This document shows positions 20,746 to 30,450 of a stretch of 31,569 nt of DNA, piece by piece; the first letter of the stretch is position 1; every line of letters starts with the position of its first letter. The notes beneath the pieces are model-generated. The model searched no databases and was not told where the DNA came from. It saw nothing but the letters and a program-made list of their open reading frames with translations. The stretch is from Saksenaea vasiformis B4078 (Eukaryota; Mucoromycota; Mucoromycetes; Mucorales; Saksenaeaceae). A program made the translations under genes and the position numbers. Location: contig JNDT01001647.1 in the NCBI GenBank assembly GCA_000697055.1, positions 1 to 31,569 of the forward strand. The letters are read 5' to 3'.

Positions 20746-21420
20746 TTATGCAGAAGCAAAGTGAATACTTGGCGAATTTTCATGAGCCGGAGTTGAAACG
20801 CAGGAAGGAGTATCACGTTCCAGATCTTTCAGTGTATGGATTAGACCCTGCATATACTTCATACAACATACTATCTGCTGTTAGAAAAAAAAGTGTTAGC
20901 TTTGCCAAGAAACATACCAACGTATGAAAATAATGCAAGGCCGGAGGTTTACCCGTCTCAGTAAAGGAAAAAAAAAGGGGTATGTCATCATGCGCGCGCC
21001 AATGACTAATCCAGAGATAGCCTCGTGATCCTTCAGCACAAAATCTGGTAACCAGCTGAGCCGGCCTCGAGTGATTTCCGTCAGGAGATCCAATTTGTCG
21101 CAAGCAACATAAGGGAAACCATTCAATGCATCGAGTACATGACGGTGGAAGAAGCACATGGATAATGCAAGATGCGCCGATAAGAGGTCTACGATCGTAC
21201 ACTTGTATTTTGCTGATTATGAGATTTTGAAAACCGGTGTGATAAAAGAAGGATTATCTTCCTACCGGTTGATATATGTCTGAAGAAGTTCAACGCCATC
21301 TGTACAAACCAGATTCCCTTGCTACTATGTCTCATCTATGTCTTGCACTGTTTCCATAGAAGTCCCATGCATAAGTGCGATGACTTGTTGGCTAACATTC
21401 AGACAATTACGTGATAAACG
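20746..21420 (-). pseudogene. Unidentified spliced gene, probably decayed
   Basis: The last exon 20746-20877 reads 43 codons (QIVCCMKYMQGLIHTLKDLE near its start) to TAA. It is preceded by a textbook intron at 20878-20917: GTATGT donor, GCTAAC branch site, T-tract, CAG acceptor. Upstream, the frame DALNGFPYVACDKLDLLTEI...KDHEAISGLVIGARMM (about 21000-21200) is one frame off from the segment feeding that donor (TGKPPALHYFHTL). One extra base in the T9 run near 20981 would join them. Further 5', a GTAGGA donor near 21264 and an ATCAG acceptor near 21222 link to short frames containing METVQDIDE and LVCTDGVELLQ, with two TAG codons between. No family is recognised. An assembly slip in the T-run or a real pseudogene would both explain it. 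Confidence 0.35.
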
Positions 21421-21905
21421 AAGGCATAATATGCGTTCATCTTTACGCAGCAATGCTAATAAACTGCACAGTTGAAAGGTACAGTTGAAAGCATATGCAA
21501 AATGATCGCCGTCTTGAGACTATCAGTTCGGCGCTTCAACTAAAGGCGACGGTTCCGAGCGGCGTGTCAACTGCCATTATCATCAGGGCGGTCAACCAGC
21601 TCAAAGGTTGGTCAACAGGAAAGAGAAGGTTCTATATCGAAGTCTAACGTTCCGCGTTGTCAACGATTTTTATTGATAGAGCTAGACTAATATTAAGTGG
21701 GAGCTCCACAAAGCACGTCAGTCAGTGCAAAAGAAAAAATAAATAAAGGTAGCTCTAGCTAAAAATAACCTGTTCATGATCGGGTTGAGAATTCCGTCGT
21801 GTAGATCTTTTCTGGGCTAGCCTCCGGGATCGAGAAACCAAAAGCCAATAGAATACCGTCATTTCATGGTTAGAGGGGAATAAAAAAATCTGAGTGAAGA
21901 TATAC
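21421..21905. other. Intergenic DNA upstream of the transporter gene
   Basis: No gene was identified. Short frames only. Confidence 0.5.
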
Positions 21906-21911
21906 ACGATC

Positions 21912-21990
21912 TTACTTTCGCTGTCGCTTCTCTCTCTTCTCTCTCTTTATCTTTTCTTTTTTTACCCCTTTCCTTTCCCTTTCTAAATTT
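21912..21990 (+). promoter_or_regulatory. Pyrimidine-rich promoter tract of the TPT gene
   Basis: A long CT-rich stretch lies about 110-190 bases upstream of the transporter ATG. CT-rich tracts are common core-promoter features of fungal genes. No sharper motif can be defended. Confidence 0.4.
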
Positions 21991-22099
21991 GTACACAGTC
22001 CTTTTCCGAGAGCCGCAAACAAAAGGATTTTTTTTTTGGTTTGATAGAACATAAAGACTCCTCTTTCCATAGTTACATCACTCCATCTTGATTGTTACC

Positions 22100-23410
22100 A
22101 TGGCCTCCGATTCAAATATTTCAACCCGCTCATCAAGGGGGAAGGGTGCCAGTGCATTGGACTCCTCCATGGTCTGGCTGGCATTGTATTTCTTCTTCAA
22201 TCTGGCGTTGACCTTGTACAACAAGATTATCCTTTCACTCTTCGAATTTCCGTTCCCATGGACACTGACAGCCATTCATACTTTCTGTGGAGCCATCGGT
22301 GCCTACGCGTTTTGGAAATTTGACGTCTTTACTCCCTCGAGTCTTGGTGAACGAGAGAACATGGTGATGCTGATGTTCTCCGTCCTTTACACGATCAATA
22401 TCGCCATCAGCAACGTATCATTGTAAGTGGCTTTGATCTGATCTATCTCGGTGGCTGATATGTACTTCTCTTGCAGGAATCTTGTTACGGTGCCTGTAAG
22501 CGAGACGAATCAAAAAAATTTGCTCGAGGCAATCTTTACTGAATGATTTGATTAGTTTCATCAAGTTGTACGCGCGATGACACCTGTGTTTACTATTATG
22601 TTATCGGTCATGTTTCTGAACAAAACGTATCCTGGAATGATCTACGTTTCGTTACTTCCGGTAGGTAAAAAAGCTGGAGTTGGCAGCGTATGTGTAACCT
22701 TGGATGCAGGTTGTTCTCGGTGTGGGCTTTGCTACATTTGGCGATTACAACTACACAGCAATGGGATTCTTTTTGACAGTGTTGGGAACCGTGCTGGCGG
22801 CTTTGAAGACGGTCGTGACAAATCGAGTGCAGGTTGGGCGGCTGAAATTGCATCCTTTGGATCTGTTGTTGCGCATGTCACCATTGGCTTTTATTCAAAC
22901 AATGATGTACTCGTACGTCTCTGGTGAGATGGCGCAAGTCCAAGAATTTTATCGAACGAGCTTTACCTGGTCCCTGTTTTTCGCGTTACTGGTGAATGGT
23001 ATCCTTGCATTTTTCTTGAACGTCGTCAGTTTCACAGCGAACAAGAAGACTAGCGCACTGACAATGACGGTAGCTGGTAAGAATTAAAAACAGAGGTTAT
23101 GGAAGAGGAGACGCTTATAAATAGTTGCTCAGGTAATGTCAAGCAAGTGTTATCGATCGTGCTAGCTGTTATTATTTTCAACCTGCACATTACTTGGACG
23201 AACGCAGCAGGAATCTTGCTGACACTCATCGGTGGTGCCTGGTATACGTAAGTACGAGTGATTTTGGGAAGAAGGGTTTCTGAATGTTGGTTTTCCAGCC
23301 AAGTTGAAATGCAACAGAAGAACAAAAACAAGACACTCTCCAACGAGTCCCTTTTGGGAACATCAGTTTCCAGCGACAGCGATCTCAAGAGCATCAAGAC
23401 CCAACGATAA
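22100..23410 (+). CDS. Triose-phosphate-transporter (TPT) family / nucleotide-sugar-transporter-like membrane protein
   Basis: Six exons join in phase: 22100-22422, 22477-22495, 22556-22660, 22710-23076, 23133-23247 and 23299-23410, giving 346 residues with about ten hydrophobic helices. Family hallmarks are the N-terminal YFFFNLALTLYNK, FHQVVRAMTPVFTIMLS (the conserved VVRAxTP segment), FATFGDYNYTAMGF, LAALKTVVTNRVQVGRLKLH, and the C-terminal GNVKQVLSIVLAVIIF followed by TNAAGILLTLIGGAWYT. The TPT/SLC35-like branch of the drug/metabolite transporter superfamily exchanges phosphorylated or nucleotide-activated sugars, usually across Golgi or ER membranes. The substrate cannot be read from sequence. 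The second exon is only 19 bases. The tail is hydrophilic and serine-rich. It is convergent with the carrier gene downstream, 296 bases away. Confidence 0.92.
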
Positions 23411-23706
23411 TGATTGGAGATGCATTATTTATTTTTTTCTCGATTCCCGTGCATTGTTGGCATTTTATCTAAACACTATCACCATTTCTCTTTTCACCCA
23501 TTAAAAACCACATAGATGAAAACTTTTTCTGATCGTTCCGAAAGAACTACACTGCAGGAGACAAGAAAAGAAAAGATTAATAAAATAACAAATACAGCAT
23601 ATCATCAACCAAGCGTTGTGTACACCAAAAAAGAAAGTTACAAACATTAAAAACAACACACCAATCTATATATAGAAAAACCCTAAATCTAAGACAAGCA
23701 TAGGAT

Positions 23707-24981
23707 CTAGTTCTTAGAGGACAGGGCACGCATCGCCAACTCGAAACTATGACATTCAATCACGACGATAAGTTTCATGTGGAATCTTCTCGAGTGATAA
23801 CTTACCCCATGAAAGTAGCTGCATTGGAAGGTGCAGCTCTCAATAAGCAAGGACCAATCCCCCTAAAGAACCCTGCCACACCTTCGACAGCCATTGTTTT
23901 GCGTACACAGTCCAAGGCCGAGGAGTATTTGCGCGTAGCCTGATCAAAGCCATCGGTCTGTAGCTTAGATTTGATAGCATCAATGGGGTAGGCTGTACCC
24001 CACATGGCATAACCAGCGGCGGCACCGTACAAACAGACTTCCCAAGCTGGTAACTCTGCTCTTTTCCGGTTTGTCTTTTCCATAGATCGTTTTACCAGCC
24101 ATTCGTAAGCAAAGAAGTAGGCACCATAGCCATGGAACTCTCTGAGAACGGTGATGCCTTGACCTTTATATATACCGGCAATACCATGGGCACGATAGAT
24201 TTGCCGAATACAGTCAATTGGACCACGGTAACCATTGGGACCTGTCTGAACCTGCAGACGAGTACGGATATGCTCAACGGGACCTGAAACAATTGAGTTG
24301 GCTACGCCAGAGGCAGCACCAGCGATATAAAACTGAGAGTTGGTCAAGGGCTCCCCTGATTGTCCAAAACGCCGTTTCATGTATTCTAACACCACAAACT
24401 GGATAGATACACATGCGCCAATACCCACCAGCGGGGTCATAGTACCCTACCAAGTCTCAGCGTGAGAAATTTTTATACCATTATTGTTTTTGTTGTTGGG
24501 GGTAAAAATAAAAAGCCCCACTGGATTTTTTCTTTTCTCAAATACATACCTTGTAAAAACCACCGAGACCTTCACGTTGACGGGTTTGACGGACACAGTC
24601 CATCATTCCTTTGTAGATAGGGTTGGTGGTCGACTGGGTTTGGAGGCGCTGAGAACCAATTAAAAAAATTATTAAAGAGACGGTCTTTTCTGACAGATGA
24701 GATGTAACATACCACTTTAACAGTATCAAAGGGCTAAGTTATTTGGCATAAGTAAATGACTTTCTTATACCGCCCATTAACTATTACCTGACCAACCAGA
24801 ACTTGGAGGATACCACCGACAGTACCACTTGCACAGTCAATGATGGCTTGAGAAGCACTATCCACCGATAGTGTCAACAACTTGCATTTTTTTTTTCTAT
24901 TGAAGCTTAGATACTATACCCAACTTCTGTCTGTGTTTCAGTGTAAATAGGAGCAGTTGCCTGTGCAATGTCGGTGGCCAT
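23707..24981 (-). CDS. Mitochondrial carrier (SLC25), Ymc1/SLC25A29-like
   Basis: Six exons join in phase: 24920-24981, 24788-24857, 24713-24733, 24550-24648, 23806-24446 and 23707-23746, giving 310 residues. Three Solcar repeats carry the signature PFDTVKVRLQ (residue 45), [10 protein letters not shown] (140) and [10 protein letters not shown] (238), each followed by a matrix helix with the usual glycines ([33 protein letters not shown]). The repeat-1 context [20 protein letters not shown] and the PVEHIR motif are typical of the Ymc/amino-acid-carnitine branch, located in the inner mitochondrial membrane. The exact substrate is uncertain; a carnitine/acylcarnitine or basic amino acid carrier are alternatives. 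The C-terminal residues [13 protein letters not shown] come from a 40-base last exon, supported by a GGGTAAGT donor and a CATAG acceptor. Confidence 0.92.
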
Positions 24982-26243
24982 GAGGGAAGAAAGGGAAGAC
25001 TTTTTGAAACCGTAAGAAAACTGATCCAGTTTTAACCCCACAAATCAAGGAAAAAAGTCACTTATCAATTTCACCGTGTCAACTGCTTCCCTTTTTTTTT
25101 TTCTTTGTGAAAGGCACTTTCCCTGTTACGATAAGATGGCGGGATCCCAACGTCAAGCTACAGCTTTTATCAGCACAGACCAGCGCATCTCACCATCGCA
25201 ATGACTACTACTACCATCGGAAAGCAAAACAGCATGGAAGTGCGGGGATGTAGGAGCAACGGAACCGGAATTGATCGCTTGGATTCCAACGGAGCTCGAC
25301 GGACCTGAGCAATCTCGGACTGCATATAGATAAGGGAATGGGTTACGATCAGCGCTTGTATGACTTTAAAAAACTGTAGCTACGTCAAAGGAGCTACTCT
25401 CAAGTGAAAAAGTTCGCGCTGGGGACCAGTTCCTTACTTTCTGAGTTCCCGTGTTTCTTTCCGACTGGGATGGTTTTCTTGGATCATGACACCATCGGAT
25501 CCCAGCGAGTCTTTAGATCAATCGCGTATATGGAATTACAAATGTCGTTTTACGTATCATTTAAACTGTCATGGCCCATCTCGCTTTTCGGATACGTCCC
25601 TGATTCACATCGCATAAAAAATCCAGACACTGCATAGGTTCAGGTAGATTTCAGTCATTATCCCTTGCATGTGGTCGCTCTATAGAAGCTAGAAGAAAAT
25701 TTGGCGTGTCCATCGCACGAGATCTCGACAAAAGCATGGCAGCTTTCTTGGGATTAGATAAAACATACATCGCGTATCAAAGATACAAGTGCTCAAGCCG
25801 CTGGAGAAAATATCGCATTCACCAGAGCAATAAAGATTGGATTCCTTAGCCGACGCGTGAATAATCATACTCGAGTTTTTCTTGCCGCAGACGCGTTTCT
25901 CTATGGATCCTAGGTGCTTCTTACGGATAAAACAGGATATGTGTCACATCCGTGTTCTCAATTCCTTCATGCTGTCTACTAATCTACTACTGATACTCAT
26001 ACAAGAGCCACCCTGAACTTTTTTCCCTTTCCGGGTTCTGCTTTGACCCACTTATGCAGCAAATGAAGCGGCGCATAGTTTTTGCAGTGACTCTAGTCAA
26101 TTATATACATGATAATTCCTCTGGTAGTCCAGCTGGTTATTTCTTTTTGTATATAGATATATATGCTGTATCAGTGCATGTAAAGTGGGAGAGAGGGGGG
26201 TGGGGGAATTCTTTTGTAAGAGAGAGATTAGAATATACAATGT
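24982..26243. other. Intergenic DNA between the carrier and dioxygenase genes
   Basis: Contains the likely promoter of the carrier, including a T-tract near 25092. No gene is recognised. A 77-codon plus frame at 25404-25637 has no motif or splice support. The region near 26180-26205 is a purine/G-rich run (GAGAGGGGGGTGGGGG) just past the dioxygenase 3' end. Confidence 0.45.
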
Positions 26244-26945
26244 TCATTTTGTCGAATTGAGTGTGCCGCAATGTTTGCATGTCCTTAATGCTTCGCTTGC
26301 CGCAAACTTCTCAATGATCGGTTTCAATTGTGTACCAAGGTCATAACAGTGGAAGGACTCTTCGTACACGATCTGTTGGCAGGATGTATTCTCGCAGTAC
26401 CACCGAAGAGAATCTGATAATTTAGCCGAGATGAACGGATTAGTCATTGTGCGTTGCCCATCAGTGGTTGTGGCTTATGCCCGTTGGTGTAACTCACCGA
26501 TGTGGTGTGGTAGCCGAACACGTTCAACGACAAGACCAATTGTATTTGCAAACCGAATAGGGTTATGGGGAATCTTCGCTATTTAGACATTTAGAAACGG
26601 GACTAAGTTCAAGTAGAACCTTATCAAAGGAACTTACGTGGGAGCAGAAACATATCACCTTCGTTTACATGAATATCTTTAAATTCGCCATTCTCGACAA
26701 CTTTTATCAGAAGAGTGCCTTTGAGTTGGTAGAACCATTCCTTTTAAACAGTTAAGGCTACATAAGGTAGTAACTATTTGTATTACCTCTGTCTCATTGA
26801 CGTGGTAATCTGTTCTTTTATTGGGACCGCCAACAACCATGATGATTGTATCATTGCCTTTATACAAAAGATAGTTGTTCACCGGAGGTTGGAGTTTGTC
26901 CTGGTTTTCCTCAAGCCATTTATTAAAATTTATTGGTGGAAGCAT
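26244..26945 (-). CDS. BNA1: 3-hydroxyanthranilate 3,4-dioxygenase
   Basis: Four exons join in phase: 26787-26945, 26638-26740, 26498-26578 and 26244-26413, giving 170 residues, a normal length for the compact fungal/bacterial form. The enzyme opens the ring of 3-hydroxyanthranilate in the kynurenine route to quinolinate and NAD; it is a cytosolic Fe(II) cupin. The metal ligands are visible as His48 ([13 protein letters not shown]), Glu54 and His92 ([10 protein letters not shown]). The C-terminal rubredoxin-like metal site uses Cys121/Cys126 and Cys160/Cys163 (TCKHCGTLN). The conserved SLRWYCEN and [19 protein letters not shown] confirm the family. The third intron is 84 bases with a GTGAGT donor and TTATCAG acceptor; a shorter splice would add residues the family does not have. 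Confidence 0.95.
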
Positions 26946-27357
26946 CGCTGTGCAAGATGGAAAAAAAGAAAAAAAGAGAAGTGGGAGAAAGAGGGAAGAG
27001 AAGTGTCTTAATCAATTGTCGATCATCGGATTACTGCGTTTTTTCCGGCCATTTTGCGGTCCGGCACAAGTAACGTTTGCTGCTGTGTCTTTTTTTTTGA
27101 TCTGCGCCAGGGATCGTTTCTGCTATTCATGCCTTTGCATCGCGACGATCCTACTCTTTGCGCTGGGTCAGAGTAACACTGCTCATTTTTCCTCGTCCCA
27201 GGCCAGCGTTCAATTCAATTTAAAGATTACGCTGCAAAACAATTGTGTTGGTGAATTAGGTTGACATTTGAGTCCATCACAATACTGCAATCTGTAGCCA
27301 TATTTATTCAAATGTTTTGCGATGTAAAAATTTACGCTGGCCATGGAAAAGCACGTA
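26946..27357. other. 5' region of the dioxygenase gene
   Basis: Contains a purine-rich leader just upstream of the ATG on plus (A/G tracts 26960-27000, hence a CT-rich tract on the coding strand), consistent with a promoter. No other gene is seen. Confidence 0.4.
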
Positions 27358-28088
27358 TTAAAGGTTTCTTTCTTCGTTTAAGCAACACAGAAAGAAAGAA
27401 ACCGAATGGCGGATCCATCCTTGACTGTCTGAGGGTGCAACCTGTCGGGCTGATTCAATTATCCTCTGTCAACGGGTATTCGGCACTAAGAGCTCTGCGT
27501 CTTATTCCAGAATTAACCTTGAACCATAACTCTTCGGATTGACGAATGGAGGGTATGATGGAAGGTAAAAGTGGTCTTGAATGCCATTCTTATTAAATAC
27601 ATCCATGACGTTATTGAAGTACGAAAAGAAGCGCTCAATTCTAATTCCAACGCGACTGTTTACTGTTTCTTGAGCTCGTTTCTTTGACGATAGTTTTCGC
27701 TTTTTGTTTCCTGGTACAGGCTTCGGTTTGTGTAAGAAAATATCAATAACACTGGCGAACGATATCGCTCCTAGAATTGTGATTGTTGCTCCTCTCTCTG
27801 TCGGTACAACGGCTGTGGCAGGAGTCCCACGTTTTGACTGGCCGAAGGTGCGTTTAATATGCAGGTTAAAGCTTGCCTCATCCAAGAAAAACACAGTTCT
27901 TGCAGAAGTCAAGATCAGGAATTAACTACCGTCCCAGGACGGCCTCTTTTCTCCATGCAATAACGCGGTCAGAATTCCTTGCAGCGGGCAACTTTTCAAG
28001 CTTCATTGGTGTGAAGCAACATTCGTTGACCAAATGCTTATGTAAATGAGAAAGAGTAATGGAAAGCCCTCCGAAATGACTACATATA
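27358..28088 (-). pseudogene. IS630-like transposase relic, interrupted by the Tc1 element
   Basis: On minus, the relic reads LSHLHKHLVNECC, KLEKLPAARNSDRVIAWRKE, then after a frame change VFFLDEASFNLHIKRTFGQS (first catalytic Asp context), VVPTERGATITILGAIS, a basic insert, NKNGIQDHF joined directly to YLPSYPPFVNP, then after another shift EELWFKVNSGIRRRAL and SDSQGWIRHSVSFF to TAA at 27358. The strand carrying the second catalytic Asp (MDNAxIH in relatives) is missing between DHF and YLPSYPP, an internal deletion. The C-terminus matches DCRGWIQHSMSHF of the intact transposase at 30.5 kb. Its 5' part resumes beyond the Tc1 insertion at 29432-29481. Confidence 0.8.
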
Positions 28089-28130
28089 CACTCCTAGAAA
28101 GAAAGTCTGTCAACACTTGAGTAAACTCCG
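28089..28130 (+). repeat. Left terminal inverted repeat of the Tc1 element
   Basis: Starts CACTCCTAGAAAGAAAGTCT and pairs with 29388-29429 with three mismatches in 42 bases. Confidence 0.95.
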
Positions 28131-28260
28131 CCTACTCCATATCTTATGCTTTATCTTTCTCCACCACTTTTGCTTTGTAGCATTATACACGAGACCCATA
28201 TCATGGCAGAAATAAGATATATCATATATTATAAATGTGTATGAGACTTTTGGGGAAGAT

Positions 28261-29361
28261 TTAGTAGCTGGTGTAGCCACCATTCGCTTCAATAGCTTCT
28301 CTGCATCCTTTCCCCATTGATGCGACTAGATTCTGGCAAACACTCTGCGGCATCGCGTGCCATTCTTCCAACACAGCCTCCTCCAACTGCTTTGGATTTC
28401 TAATCAAGTGCCTTCTCGGTGCCAAACGGCGCTCAACTTTGTCCCAAAGATGTTCGATCGGATTCAAATCGGGGCTCTGTGCTGGCCATTTTACCATCAC
28501 AGACACTCCGTTTTTTTCCTTCCATTGCATTGCTTCCTTTCCTGTATGGCTTGAAGCGCCATCCTCTTTAAAAAGGAGATCTTGCGTGTTGTTATCGTCT
28601 AAGAATGGAAGCAGGTATCTTTCCAGGACATTAGTGTACGCGGCCTGGTTCATTCTCCCTGGAACCGCAGTGATAGGGCCAACTCCAGCAGCAGTAAAGC
28701 AGGCCCAAACCATCACTAAACCACTGCCATACTTGGTTTTGCCTGTTATATGTTCTTTAAAAAGTGCTTCTCCACGCTTCCGCAGCATTCGTTTCCGACC
28801 ATCGTTGCCTGAGACACGGAATCGGGACTCATCTGACCAAATGACACTTCCCCATTGTTGATCAGTCCAATTGAGGTGTTCCTTGGCTCATGCAAGTCTG
28901 TTCTCTTTGTGTTTTTCTGTTAGACTAGGTTTACGCCTTGGTCTACACGAAGAAAAACCAAGATCATGGACGACATGACGAAATGTCGGTAGCGAGACAT
29001 TTACACAAGTTGCGGAGAATTTGCAGTGATGATCAACCAAAGGGGCAAAACGATCGTGACGGATCGAGCATTCAATGAGACGTAATGATCGTTCTCTAAG
29101 CTTTCTCGGTCTTCCCGTTCTAGATTTCGACGCGGTAGTTCCAGTTTCATTGAATCTTTTTACTATTTTTTGGACCGCAGATCGATCCAGTCCCCTGGAC
29201 TTAGCGATTGTGCCATACGACATTCCACCCTCCCTCATGCCCACGATAATCGCACGCTCTTCCACTGAAATTTCAGTATTTGGTTTGCGATTGTTGTTAG
29301 AGATATCCTGAAGAGGCATAGTAGCTAGTTTACGAGAGAAGTGAGAAAAGTCGAGTGACAT
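28261..29361 (-). pseudogene. Tc1-family transposase with one in-frame nonsense codon
   Basis: One continuous frame of 366 codons from ATG 29361 to the stop at 28261, broken only by TGA at 28888-28890 (RLA-stop-AKEHLNW, where relatives have Trp, so TGG to TGA fits). Two helix-turn-helix domains lie in residues 30-140 (YGTIAKSRGLDRSAVQKIVK; GRPRKL linker). The DDE catalytic core is Asp177 (VIWSDESRF), Asp267 (LLFKEDGASSHTG) and Glu303 (SPDLNPIEHLW); by count 35 residues separate the last two. The enzyme would cut at the inverted repeats and insert at TA. MPLQDI at residue 15 is an alternative start. Without stop readthrough only an N-terminal DNA-binding fragment would be made. Confidence 0.93.
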
Positions 29362-29387
29362 TCCTATCCTACACGTTTTACACTTTG

Positions 29388-29429
29388 CGGAGTGTATTCA
29401 AGTGTAGACAGACTTTCTTTCTAGGAGTG
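29388..29429 (-). repeat. Right terminal inverted repeat of the Tc1 element
   Basis: Reverse complement of 28089-28130 except at three positions; it lies just upstream of the transposase ATG at 29361. Confidence 0.95.
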
Positions 29430-29431
29430 TA

Positions 29432-29481
29432 GTATCGTTTGCTTGTTGAAGCATCGCCGCAGGGATGTTCTCGTAAACTTT
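29432..29481 (-). pseudogene. 5' segment of the interrupted IS630-like relic
   Basis: This segment reads VYENIPAAMLQQANDT. If the Tc1 element and one TA copy are removed, it continues in frame into ICSHFGGLSITLSHLHKHL on the other side. It therefore belongs to the relic at 27358-28088. Sequence farther 5' is too decayed to follow. Confidence 0.65.
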
Positions 29482-29637
29482 GATAGGGAAGAATTAATAT
29501 CCCGTTGGAAGGACCAATGATAAAAACAAATAGCAATATAACCGCTGAAAAGATCAGTTTTCGATTGAATAATATCGACGTTAAATGGCTCCTCAACAGG
29601 TGAACCTATCCATCATTTGCCCCGTGATTGCGATTTC

Positions 29638-30066
29638 ATGGATATCCTAGCAGACAATGACTTTGAGCAAGATCCCTGCAAAACGTTAACAGCAAGTAGT
29701 CGACTCTAAAATTCAGCAGAGCAGCCAAAGAACTCCAGCCATCAAACAGACGGGACACAACAAAAAAGATTATGCAAGAAACGCGACCCTTACAAGAAAT
29801 ACACCAAGATAGAAGCTTTGAAATTGCCGCAGTTTCATTTCGTCGATTGTGTGACGATAAAGAAGGCTGGAGAAGCTGTTGGAATGCCCAGGTCCACTGC
29901 AGCTCGTTTTATCAAGCAGCACAGGGAGAAGATCAGTTGGTACTCTCCTTCACCTAGGAAAAAGCTACGTCGTAAACCGTCTGTTCTTACAGATCTAGAA
30001 CGCACATTATGTGAGAAGTTAAGGAGCTTGATCTTTCGAAAAAACAATAAAGTTCAAAATTTTTAA
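29638..30066 (+). pseudogene. N-terminal fragment of an IS630-like transposase
   Basis: From ATG 29638 the frame reads MDILADNDFEQD..., meets TAA after about 24 codons, then continues in the same frame with KKRDPYKKYTKIEALKLPQF and a helix-turn-helix (VTIKKAGEAVGMPRSTAARF) to a stop at 30066. This matches the architecture of the N-terminal DNA-binding half of the IS630-like transposases in this window. The DDE half is absent. It is on plus, opposite to its neighbours, so it is a separate truncated copy. Confidence 0.6.
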
Positions 30067-30296
30067 AGCAAAAAAAAAAGCAGGACTTCATTGGAGCTGC
30101 ATTGCATTAGATGGCGGGAAAACGCAAAGCGGTACTCCGCTCCAGCGTGAAGAACAGGATGATTTACGCGTGTGCGCATTTTTTATGTCATGTTGACTCC
30201 CACTGTCTGCGAAGAAAAGAAACTCCGCTAACTTCTCTCTTTTAAGTTGAAAATAACTCTGCCGCGTACAGGATTTCGAGGTCAATTTCGGCTGTC

Positions 30297-30440
30297 TGAA
30301 ATATTTTTTCGTGCAGCTCACAAACTAAATTCGGGCGCATCACAAAGTAATTTCGTACATATCACAAACTAAATCCGTGTGAATGATAAAGCAAATCCGT
30401 GTGTATCACAAAGCAAATTCGTTCCTCTAAGCAAAAGCAA
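30297..30440. repeat. 22-bp tandem repeat next to the IS630-like transposase
   Basis: Five consecutive 22-base units (30319-30428) share the pattern cacaaaNtaaattcgNgNgNat; a more degenerate unit precedes them and a partial unit follows, up to the transposase stop codon. The position suggests subterminal repeats of that transposon, where a transposase could bind. No matching inverted array is visible on the 5' side before the window ends. Confidence 0.75.
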
Positions 30441-30450
30441 ATTTATTATC

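Larger units (their letters stand above)
28089..29429. mobile_element. Tc1-like DNA transposon, 1341 bp, with TA duplication
   Basis: Flanked by TA on both sides (28087-28088 and 29430-29431), the standard Tc1/mariner target-site duplication. Forty-two-base terminal inverted repeats match at 39 positions. One transposase gene on minus fills most of the interior. The element is complete in structure; the transposase carries a single nonsense codon. High repeat identity suggests a fairly recent insertion. Confidence 0.95.

Noticed and set aside
26460..26496. Alternative short splice of the third dioxygenase intron
   Set aside because: It would leave a 24-base intron and add residues absent from the family; the 84-base intron restores SLRWYC in phase.
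30319..30428. 22-bp repeats as a CRISPR array
   Set aside because: The units are directly contiguous and degenerate with no spacers, in eukaryotic DNA.
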